A DNA stretch of 24,069 nucleotides, taken from an uncultured Clostridia bacterium. Its GTDB lineage: Bacteria; Bacillota; Clostridia; TANB77; CAG-508. Numbering within the stretch: the stretch's first letter is position 1; each line of letters starts with the position of its first letter. The notes under the pieces are model-generated. The model was not told where the DNA came from. It saw nothing but the letters and a program-made list of their open reading frames with translations, and ran no database searches. This document shows positions 14,101 through 20,905 of this stretch, piece by piece. The stretch covers positions 1 to 24,069 of the forward strand of contig CAKPDO010000022.1 of NCBI GenBank assembly GCA_934148985.1, in the 5' to 3' direction. The position numbers and the translations under genes were made by a program.

Positions 14101-16695
14101 TTATTTAATCAATTGTAATTCATTTTCAACAATTCCAATTTTTATAGTAGTATTTGGTAAAATTTCTTGTGCTAAAATCTTTTTAGCAATTAAAGTTTCA
14201 AGTTTTTTCTGAACAAATCTCTTTAAAGGTCTTGCACCGTAAATTTCATCATAACCATTATCAATCAAATAATTTTTAGCATCATCTGTTAACTCTAATT
14301 TAATATGTTTATCATCTAGTCTTTTTTCCAAATCTATAATTAATAAATCCAAAATTTTAGAAATTTCAGTTTTCTTCAAAGGTTTGTACATTACAATTTC
14401 GTCCAAACGGTTCAAAAATTCAGGACGGAAACTTTGTTTCAAAAGTGAATTTACTTTGTCTTGAGCTTTTTTCGAAATTTCGCCGTTCTCCCCTATTCCA
14501 TCAAGTATAAATTCAGAGCCTAAGTTTGATGTCAAAATTATAATAGTATTTTTAAAATCAACTGTTCTTCCCTGAGAATCAGTGATACGCCCATCATCTA
14601 GAACTTGAAGAAGTATGTTAAATACATCAGGGTGAGCTTTTTCTATCTCGTCAAATAATACAACTGAATAAGGTTTTCTTCTAACTGCTTCAGTTAATTG
14701 GCCACCTTCTTCATATCCGACATATCCTGGAGGAGCACCAATTAATCTAGAAACCGAATATTTTTCCATATATTCAGACATATCAATTCTTATAATATTA
14801 TGCTCATCATCAAATAAGCTTTCAGCTAATGCCTTTGCAAGTTCTGTTTTACCTACACCTGTAGGTCCTAAAAATAAGAATGAACCTATTGGTCTACGTG
14901 GGTCACTTATTCCTGCCCTTGAACGAATAATTGATTCAGATACTTTCTCTACAGCCTCATCTTGGCCAATTACTCTTTTATGCAAAATATCACTCAAGTG
15001 TAATAATTTTTCTCTTTCTCCCTCCATTAATTTGCTTACAGGGATGCCTGTCCATCTTGAAATGATTTTTGTTATCTCATCTTCTGTAACCTTGTTTCTA
15101 AGCAAACCGTCTTCTTTACTTTTTTCTGATATTTCTTCTTCTTTTTCTAATTCTTTTTGTAATTCTGGAAGTTTACCATATTTAAGTTCTGCAACCTTAT
15201 TTAGGTCATATTTTCTTTCAGCTTGTTCTATTTGGCTATTAGTTTGTTCTATTTCTTCACGTAATTTTTGAACTTTTCCAATTGCTGTTTTTTCATTTTT
15301 CCATTTTGCCATCATAACATCGAATTTTGATTTCAATTCTGCTTTTTCTTTTTGAATATCTTGCAACCTTTGTTTTGAAATCTCATCAGTTTCTTTATTC
15401 AAAGCTGTTTCTTCTATTTCATATTGCATAATTTTTCTGGAAATTTCATCTAATTCTGTTGGCATAGATTCCATTTCTGTTTTTATCATGGCACATGCCT
15501 CATCTATTAAGTCTATCGCTTTATCTGGTAAAAATCTATCTGATATATAACGATGAGATAAAGTAGCTGCCGCAATAAGTGCATTATCTGCAATTTTTAC
15601 ACCATGATATACTTCATATCTTTCTTTTAATCCTCTCAAAATAGAAATAGTATCTTCTACTGTTGGTTCATCTACCATTACAGGTTGAAAACGTCTTTCC
15701 AAAGCTTGATCTTTTTCTATATATTCACGATATTCATTTAAAGTAGTTGCACCTATGCAATGAAGTTCTCCTCTTGCAAGCATTGGTTTTAACAAATTAC
15801 CTGCATCCATTGCACCATCTGTTTTTCCAGCACCAACAATTGTATGAATTTCATCAATAAATAATATTATTTTGCCTTCGCTTTTCTTTACTTCTTGTAA
15901 TACTGCTTTTAATCTTTCCTCGAATTCGCCTCTATATTTTGCACCTGCAATAAGCAATCCCATATCTAGTGAGAATATAGTGCAATCCTTCAAACCTTCT
16001 GGTACATCTCCCCTAACTATTCTTAGTGCTAATCCCTCAGCTATTGCTGTTTTACCAACACCAGGTTCACCTATTAAACATGGATTATTTTTGGTTTTTC
16101 TTGATAATATTCTTATAACATTTCTTATTTCTGTATCTCTACCTATTACTGGGTCTAACTTTTGCTCTCTTGCAAGTTTTACCAAATCCTGACCATATTT
16201 TTTTAATGCATCATATGTTTCTTCAGGATTGTCTGTTGTAACTCTAGTATTGCCTCTAACACTTGATAATGCCTTTAAAAATGCATTTTTTGTTATGTTA
16301 AATGTCCTAAATAACTCTTTTATAGCATTATTTGCATCATCAAATATTGCAAGCATTATATGCTCAACAGATACATATTCGTCTTTCATTTTGGTGGCTG
16401 TTTTTTCGGCATCATTTAATACTTGGTCTACATCTTGTGAAACATATATACTATCATTTGGTCTTGAAGTTCCTGTCATTCGAGGCTTTTTGCTTACCTC
16501 TGTCCTTACTGCATCTTCAAAATTTTCTGATGTTCCTATCTTTTTTAGTAATTCTTTTATTAGGCTATTCTCTTGTTCTAGTAATGCAAGCAATAGATGT
16601 TCTTGTTCTATCTGTGAATTTTGATTGTCTATTGCTATGCTTTGTGCTTTTTGTATAGCTTCTACTGATTTTTGTGTAAATTTTTGTATATTCAT
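14101..16695 (-). CDS. clpB: ATP-dependent disaggregase ClpB
   Basis: A hexameric AAA+ chaperone of 864 residues that rescues aggregated proteins with DnaK/DnaJ/GrpE. Domains in order: Clp N-terminal repeats (about 5-145), first AAA+ module with GEPGVGKT (209-216) and ILFIDEIH, a long coiled-coil middle domain (about 395-525) that distinguishes ClpB from ClpC, second AAA+ module with GPTGVGKT (610-617) and VVLFDEIEKAHPDVFN, and the C-terminal small domain with GARPLKRFVQ. GGAGG with 8-nt spacing sets the start at ATG 16695. An in-frame ATG at 16752 would add 19 residues (KEPVPNEQ...) translated from the repeated leader DNA and lies upstream of the ribosome binding site; it is rejected. Heat-shock control by HrcA is indicated by the CIRCE site at the promoter. 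Confidence 0.97.
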   Translation of the reverse strand: MNIQKFTQKSVEAIQKAQSIAIDNQNSQIEQEHLLLALLEQENSLIKELLKKIGTSENFEDAVRTEVSKKPRMTGTSRPNDSIYVSQDVDQVLNDAEKTATKMKDEYVSVEHIMLAIFDDANNAIKELFRTFNITKNAFLKALSSVRGNTRVTTDNPEETYDALKKYGQDLVKLAREQKLDPVIGRDTEIRNVIRILSRKTKNNPCLIGEPGVGKTAIAEGLALRIVRGDVPEGLKDCTIFSLDMGLLIAGAKYRGEFEERLKAVLQEVKKSEGKIILFIDEIHTIVGAGKTDGAMDAGNLLKPMLARGELHCIGATTLNEYREYIEKDQALERRFQPVMVDEPTVEDTISILRGLKERYEVYHGVKIADNALIAAATLSHRYISDRFLPDKAIDLIDEACAMIKTEMESMPTELDEISRKIMQYEIEETALNKETDEISKQRLQDIQKEKAELKSKFDVMMAKWKNEKTAIGKVQKLREEIEQTNSQIEQAERKYDLNKVAELKYGKLPELQKELEKEEEISEKSKEDGLLRNKVTEDEITKIISRWTGIPVSKLMEGEREKLLHLSDILHKRVIGQDEAVEKVSESIIRSRAGISDPRRPIGSFLFLGPTGVGKTELAKALAESLFDDEHNIIRIDMSEYMEKYSVSRLIGAPPGYVGYEEGGQLTEAVRRKPYSVVLFDEIEKAHPDVFNILLQVLDDGRITDSQGRTVDFKNTIIILTSNLGSEFILDGIGENGEISKKAQDKVNSLLKQSFRPEFLNRLDEIVMYKPLKKTEISKILDLLIIDLEKRLDDKHIKLELTDDAKNYLIDNGYDEIYGARPLKRFVQKKLETLIAKKILAQEILPNTTIKIGIVENELQLIK

Positions 16696-16719
16696 TTTCG
16701 ATACCTCCTTTGTATCATT

Positions 16720-16771
16720 TTGTTCGTTTGGGACCGGTTCTTTTGTGAACATTGTTCGTTTGGGACCGGTT
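16720..16771. repeat. Tandem 20-bp repeat in the clpB leader (REP-like)
   Basis: Two identical 20-bp copies (TTGTTCGTTTGGGACCGGTT at 16720-16739 and 16752-16771) with a 32-bp period. On the clpB sense strand each copy can form a hairpin (TTGTTCG/CGAACAA and TGTTC/GAACA) with the palindrome ACCGGT, or CCGGT, in its loop. The sequence resembles the GGGACGGTTCT-type intergenic repeats found in many Clostridia, recalled from general knowledge. Confidence 0.75.
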
Positions 16772-16789
16772 TTTTTTCGAACAATTTTT

Positions 16790-16818
16790 ATTATACCACT
16801 TTATTTTAGCAGTTGCAA
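16790..16818 (-). promoter_or_regulatory. clpB promoter
   Basis: On the minus strand TTGCAA (16813-16818), 17-bp spacer, TATAAT (16790-16795) with extended -10 (TGG). The -35 box lies inside the CIRCE element. Confidence 0.85.
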
Positions 16819-16832
16819 TAGTAGAGTGCTAA
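16806..16832 (-). promoter_or_regulatory. CIRCE operator (HrcA binding site)
   Basis: The minus strand reads TTAGCACTC, nine bases, AACTGCTAA. The first half matches the CIRCE consensus TTAGCACTC-N9-GAGTGCTAA exactly; the second half matches at 7 of 9 bases. It overlaps the -35 box and part of the spacer of the clpB promoter, the expected position for HrcA repression. Confidence 0.85.
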
Positions 16833-16838
16833 TTTTTA

Positions 16839-16880
16839 CAAAAAATAAAGAACTACTATGAAAATAGTAATTCTTTATTT
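16839..16880 (-). terminator. Intrinsic terminator of the sigma/serpin-like operon
   Basis: A 17-bp stem (16864-16880 with 16843-16859, one G-U on the minus strand) with a 4-nt loop, followed by a T tract on the minus strand. It lies just past the stop codon at 16889. Confidence 0.88.
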
Positions 16881-16888
16881 AAAGTATT

Positions 16889-18268
16889 TTATTGAAAATT
16901 CGTTACATCATTAATTTTTCCAGCAAAATAAGGCTTATCTTTACCACTTTCAATTAAGAACACAGCAAAAGTATCATCCAAAGAAAACTCTCTAATTTCA
17001 CTAGGTATAACAGCTGATTCACATTTCAACATTATTCCAGCTTCACTTTTGATTTTTCCACCTGTCTTATCCAATTCAAATTTAATTGTTTGTAAAGCTT
17101 TTTCTATGCTATAGCAATCGCCATTTGAAAATAGAAACGGTCTATTTTCTATTCCTGTAAATTCAACTTTTTGGTCAATTTTCAAATTAGGAATTTTTAC
17201 TAATTCGCCTTCTTGTATTTTCTTATTTCCGTTATAATTATTACTTTTTTCAATTATATTTTGATAAATTTCATTAAAAGACTCTCCATTAGGATTTTTG
17301 CTAAGAATAACCTCATCTTCTTGAGTAGTTTTTAATTTAATTGCAAAATCATTTTTCGAATTATAATATAAAACCGTCACTTGATTTCTTAACTCATCAC
17401 TTTCACTACTACTCTTTATTCCAAAATATTTAACATTTTCATAATTTCCAAACTTTCCTGTTTCTAATTCTTCAAATGCTTTTTCAAATTTAAATTCCTT
17501 TTTTAACATGGTATACAAAAAATAATCCTTTGGATCTCTACTCTCCCATTGAAAATCATCTAAGATGTCACTTTTTTCATTAAATTTTTCTTTAATTGCT
17601 TTTTCGATTTCTTTTTTCAAAGCAATTGATGGAGTTCCAATTTTTTTGTAAAAATACTTGTCTGATAAATCATTTGCGGTGAAAGTTTCTTTATTTAAAT
17701 TTTCTACAACTTTTAATTGTGGATTAAATACTATATCCTGTTTTGCTAAATCATTTTTCAAATCATTCCATATTAATTGAAATGTACCACACCAAATTGT
17801 ATTTTCTTGTATTTTATCATCTAGTGATAATGCACTTACTATCTCACTTTTTCCATCTATTACTTTTTGTTTATTTCCATCATCTTCTTTAAATACATAC
17901 CATTTATTATCTATTTTTAGTTCTATTATATTTGAACTTCCATATTGGTACTCATAATTTCCCTCAAAATTTGCTTGGTCATTTTGAACTGGAATTTTAT
18001 TAGCTTCTATATTAGACGTTATTCTTCCGTCACTATTTCCACAACGTGCATCAATTGTGCTTTCTTTCCCTGTATCATAATATAGTTTTCCATTTACCAT
18101 TACAATTCTCTCTGTAGCGGCTTCTTCATTTGTTTTTGCATTAGTAATTGAATTCGTATTATTTGGACTATTCGTATTTACAGTATTTGTAATAAACTTA
18201 TAATATACTCCTCCTATAATTGCTATTACAAGCAATATTCCAATTATTACTTTTGTTTTTTTCTTCAT
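16889..18268 (-). CDS. Membrane-anchored protein with serpin-like C-terminal half
   Basis: A 459-residue protein with one N-terminal membrane helix (about residues 6-23), an Asn/Thr-rich linker, and an extracellular part. The first extracellular block (about 54-128) holds RIVMVNGKLYYDTGKES, RCG and GRITS. The second block (about 155-459) shows serpin-like spacing: FLYTMLKKEFKFEKAFEEL, later VKIPNLKIDQ, IEKALQTIKFELDKTGGK, and a C-terminus FSLDDTFAVFLIESGKDKPYFAGKI recalling the serpin F-x-A-D-x-P-F-L-F-x-I ending. The inhibitory hinge (EEGTEAAAAT) is not conserved, so inhibition of a protease is not claimed. AAGGTGAT sets the start at ATG 18268; the GTG at 18277 overlaps it. It follows the sigma-factor gene by 25 bases. 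The serpin link is a pattern-based inference. Confidence 0.6.
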   Translation of the reverse strand: MKKKTKVIIGILLVIAIIGGVYYKFITNTVNTNSPNNTNSITNAKTNEEAATERIVMVNGKLYYDTGKESTIDARCGNSDGRITSNIEANKIPVQNDQANFEGNYEYQYGSSNIIELKIDNKWYVFKEDDGNKQKVIDGKSEIVSALSLDDKIQENTIWCGTFQLIWNDLKNDLAKQDIVFNPQLKVVENLNKETFTANDLSDKYFYKKIGTPSIALKKEIEKAIKEKFNEKSDILDDFQWESRDPKDYFLYTMLKKEFKFEKAFEELETGKFGNYENVKYFGIKSSSESDELRNQVTVLYYNSKNDFAIKLKTTQEDEVILSKNPNGESFNEIYQNIIEKSNNYNGNKKIQEGELVKIPNLKIDQKVEFTGIENRPFLFSNGDCYSIEKALQTIKFELDKTGGKIKSEAGIMLKCESAVIPSEIREFSLDDTFAVFLIESGKDKPYFAGKINDVTNFQ

Positions 18269-18293
18269 TTTTATCACCTTTTTAACCTTTCTA

Positions 18294-19175
18294 TTATTTA
18301 GACGTTTTATTTTTTCGTTTTAGTTGGTACTTTTTAAAAATAATTGTAAAAAATATAGTTAAGATTAAAAAAATCATTGAAATGCTTAAAATTCCTATTC
18401 CTCCATAATTTATTTGTTCAGTTTCATTTGGAATAACATGTATTTCCTCATGTGTTTCATTTATTACTTCATGATTAATATTTGTTTCATCTTTCAAACT
18501 TTCTTGTAATTCTGATTTTTTGGTTTCATCTGTCGTATTATTTGTAATAGAATTAACTTCGCTATTTGTATTATCTTCTGTTTCAGTTTGAGAAACTTTT
18601 GTTTTCATATTTAAAGCCTTTATTCCTATAACAAATGTAATAATAAACATACCTAAATTGCTACATAATAATTTTATAGAATGCAAAGACTTGTAATATC
18701 TCCATTTTATTGTTCCAACTGGTTCATTTAAAAATTTAGCAATTTCGTCAAATGATAGCTCAGAAAGAATCTTTAAAGATATTATTTGTTTTTCCTTTTC
18801 ATTTAAAGAGTTAATTAATCTATTAAATTCTAAAATATCTATGCTTTTATCTATTTCATCATTATTTTCTTCTATTTCATATATACTATCCAAATCAACA
18901 TCTTCATTTTTCTTTCTGTACAAAGAAATCGCCTCATTTTTTGATAGTGTATATAGCCAGCATGACTCCTTGTCTAATGGAAGTTTTTCTTTGTCCATTT
19001 TATATAATTTGCAAAATACATTTTGTACAGTATCTTCTGAGTCTTCTTTGTTTTTCAAGATACCAAATGCTATCCCATATACTAGATTTCCATATTTTTG
19101 ATATAATTGTTCAAGTGCTGTTTCATCACTATTTTTCATTTTATTAAATATATCTTTTAATTCTTTTTTATTCAT
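18294..19175 (-). CDS. ECF sigma factor with C-terminal membrane anchor
   Basis: A 293-residue protein. Residues 18-90 match sigma-70 region 2 (ALEQLYQKYGNLVYGIAFGIL, DSEDTVQNVFCKLYK, WLYTLSKNEAISLYRKK) and 113-170 match region 4 (LNEKEKQIISLKILSELSFDEIAKFLNEPVGTIKWRYYKSLHSIK). Ordinary ECF factors end near residue 175; here a membrane helix (about 173-188), a 65-residue Asn/Thr/Glu-rich linker predicted outside the cell, a second helix (about 259-281) and a basic tail follow. The sigma part would thus sit at the inner membrane face, and a separate anti-sigma gene is not seen. ATG 19175 is the first in-frame start; it has only a weak site (AAAGAA), while a good AAAGGAG lies 31 bases upstream before a 5-codon frame. 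Operon with the serpin-like gene. Confidence 0.85.
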   Translation of the reverse strand: MNKKELKDIFNKMKNSDETALEQLYQKYGNLVYGIAFGILKNKEDSEDTVQNVFCKLYKMDKEKLPLDKESCWLYTLSKNEAISLYRKKNEDVDLDSIYEIEENNDEIDKSIDILEFNRLINSLNEKEKQIISLKILSELSFDEIAKFLNEPVGTIKWRYYKSLHSIKLLCSNLGMFIITFVIGIKALNMKTKVSQTETEDNTNSEVNSITNNTTDETKKSELQESLKDETNINHEVINETHEEIHVIPNETEQINYGGIGILSISMIFLILTIFFTIIFKKYQLKRKNKTSK

Positions 19176-19182
19176 TTCTTTT

Positions 19183-19200
19183 TCATATGATATATTGCAT
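19183..19200 (-). promoter_or_regulatory. Possible 5-codon upstream reading frame of the sigma gene
   Basis: On the minus strand AAAGGAG (19207-19213), a 6-nt spacer, then ATG and four codons (MQYII) ending in TGA, 7 bases before the sigma start codon. The only strong ribosome binding site upstream of the sigma gene serves this frame and not the sigma start, which suggests translational coupling. Confidence 0.4.
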
Positions 19201-19259
19201 CACATGCTCCTTTCTAAATTATATATATCATAATTTTTTCGAAAAATAAAGATTTTTAA

Positions 19260-19289
19260 TTGATTAATCCCAAATATATGTGATATAAT
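19260..19289 (+). promoter_or_regulatory. Promoter of the glycan-binding-like membrane protein
   Basis: TTGATT (19260-19265), 18-bp spacer, TATAAT (19284-19289) with extended -10 (TGA directly before TATAAT). The start codon is 26 bases downstream. Confidence 0.75.
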
Positions 19290-19314
19290 GTAAAAAAAAT
19301 TGGAGGTTTAAAAT

Positions 19315-20211
19315 ATGGAAAAAGAAAAAGAAAAAGAAAAAGAAAAAGAAAAAATAAAAGTGAATTTATCTACAGTCATATTATTATTTATAATATTTAT
19401 CTTGTTAATTGCATTGTTTGGAATGTGGTTTTATTATACTCATATATACAAATCTAGTACCCCATCAAATGAAACCGATTTATCAAATACTTATACAAAT
19501 AATGTAACAAACCAAGAAGTAAAAAAAGAAACTAATGTTTCAAAAACGGAATATGTAGACTATTTAGGCGGTAATGTTCCTGTCGAAAACGGTTATGGTG
19601 AAGAAATTAAAGCATCAAATACAATAAATTATGCTTTACTAAAAAAATATGGATATGATGAGAATATTTTAGGAAAATATTATTCAGAGGGATTAGCTTT
19701 AGGTGATTCGCCTAATATACAAATTATTGAATGCAATTATGACAACAATATTGTAGGAAAATATACAAAACCTATAAAATATAATATGTCGATAGTTAAA
19801 GATGGCTTATATCCTGAAAATGATAATACATTAGAAGATAATTTAGAAGATTTTCGAAAAGAATTACTTAAAGAAAAAAATAATAATAATGAAAGTACAT
19901 CTGATTTATATGTAAAATTAAATGGTTTAAGTATAATGAATGGAAATTGTGAAAGCTATGAATCATATATAAATAATTCTAGGGCTAAAAAAATACAAGT
20001 TATTGTCGATGGTAAAGCTACATATGTATTTGATTTAAAAGATACAAATGAGGTACAAACATTCGATTTAAATTATCAACATTCAAATATTGGAACTCCA
20101 ATAACAGTTGAAGTAACAGTTTTAGAAAAATATAATGGTCAATCTTCTAGTGATGTTTATATTAATGAAATTGGCTTTGGACTTGAGGCTAATGGCTTTG
20201 GTGGAAGATAA
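19315..20211 (+). CDS. Membrane-anchored protein with NADase-type glycan-binding-like domain
   Basis: A 298-residue protein. The first 13 residues are Met plus (EK)6, encoded by six GAAAAA hexamers (19318-19353). Residues 19-41 are a membrane helix, then an Asn/Thr-rich linker. A middle region (about 80-190) of unknown fold contains YLGGNVPVENGYGEEIKAS. The C-terminal 100 residues (YINNSRAKKIQVIVDGK, DLKDTNEVQTFDL, VTVLEKYNGQSSSDVYINEIGF) resemble the discoidin-like NADase-type glycan-binding domain. N-in, C-out topology would expose this domain at the surface. GGAGG lies 9 bases before the ATG. It is divergent from the sigma-factor operon, across about 110 bp, and could be one of its targets; this is inference. 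Domain call is from pattern memory. Confidence 0.65.
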   Translation: MEKEKEKEKEKEKIKVNLSTVILLFIIFILLIALFGMWFYYTHIYKSSTPSNETDLSNTYTNNVTNQEVKKETNVSKTEYVDYLGGNVPVENGYGEEIKASNTINYALLKKYGYDENILGKYYSEGLALGDSPNIQIIECNYDNNIVGKYTKPIKYNMSIVKDGLYPENDNTLEDNLEDFRKELLKEKNNNNESTSDLYVKLNGLSIMNGNCESYESYINNSRAKKIQVIVDGKATYVFDLKDTNEVQTFDLNYQHSNIGTPITVEVTVLEKYNGQSSSDVYINEIGFGLEANGFGGR

Positions 20212-20259
20212 ATAAATAGAAGCTGAATAATCATTTTATTCAGCTTCTATTTATTTTTT
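20211..20259. terminator. Bidirectional terminator, 20-bp perfect stem
   Basis: 20211-20230 pairs perfectly with 20236-20255 (core AATAGAAGCTGAATAA) around a 5-nt loop, followed by a T run to 20259. It serves the plus-strand gene ending at 20211 and probably the convergent GNAT gene ending at 20263. Confidence 0.92.
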
Positions 20260-20262
20260 CTA

Positions 20263-20823
20263 TCATATATTTTTATTTCGAATGCAATCTTCTAAAAATT
20301 CTTCTGCTAAAATATCCATTTCAATAGTATCATAATATTTTCCATTTACAAATTCACATTTTCTTCTTCTTCCATATTCTTTAAATCCACATTTTTTATA
20401 ACATTTTAAAGCTCTTTCATTAAATTCTATCAAATCTAAATTTATATTATTAAGATTCAAATATTTAAATCCATATTCCAATATTAATTTTATTGCTTCT
20501 GTGCCATAACCATTATTTCTATAATTCTTGTCACCTATAAAAATTCCTAATGTTGCTTTCCTTTTTAAATGGTCAATTTTTTCTAAACCAACGCCTCCAA
20601 TTATTTTATCATCATCTAATGTAATAATTGAAAAAGTCGCCTCTGGAGAATTATTATCCTCTAAATACTTTTTTTCACTAGACAATGAATACAATTGGGC
20701 GCTTCTTCCTAAATAATCAGTTGTTTCGAAATCATTTAGCCATTCTGTGAAAATCTCGTAATCCTCACTATTTCGTGGTGATAAATATATTCTATCTCCT
20801 ACTATTTTTTTGAAATATTTCAT
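20263..20823 (-). CDS. GNAT family N-acetyltransferase (RimJ/RimL-like)
   Basis: A 186-residue protein of the GNAT fold, which transfers acetyl from acetyl-CoA to an amine. The start GDRIYLSPRNSEDYEIFTEWLND is typical of the Acetyltransf_3/RimJ-RimL group; IIGGVGLEKID and LGIFIGDKNYRNNGYGTEAIKLILEYGF contain the acetyl-CoA binding loop (Q/R-x-x-G-x-G variant NNGYGT), followed by LDLIEFNERALKCYKKCGF. The substrate cannot be predicted (ribosomal protein N-terminus, antibiotic or small amine). GAGGG is 9 bases before the ATG. It lies 82 bases after the ABC gene with no strong terminator between, so read-through from upstream is possible. Confidence 0.9.
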   Translation of the reverse strand: MKYFKKIVGDRIYLSPRNSEDYEIFTEWLNDFETTDYLGRSAQLYSLSSEKKYLEDNNSPEATFSIITLDDDKIIGGVGLEKIDHLKRKATLGIFIGDKNYRNNGYGTEAIKLILEYGFKYLNLNNINLDLIEFNERALKCYKKCGFKEYGRRRKCEFVNGKYYDTIEMDILAEEFLEDCIRNKNI

Positions 20824-20905
20824 TTTCCATTCCCTCTTTCCATAAGTTTTATTATTTTTACTTCATATTTTGTCTATATATCACATTTTTTTAATAAATA
20901 GTGAT

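Noticed and set aside
16696..16752. 19-residue N-terminal extension of ClpB (KEPVPNEQ...)
   Set aside because: It is translated from the tandem leader repeat and lies upstream of the GGAGG that serves ATG 16695.
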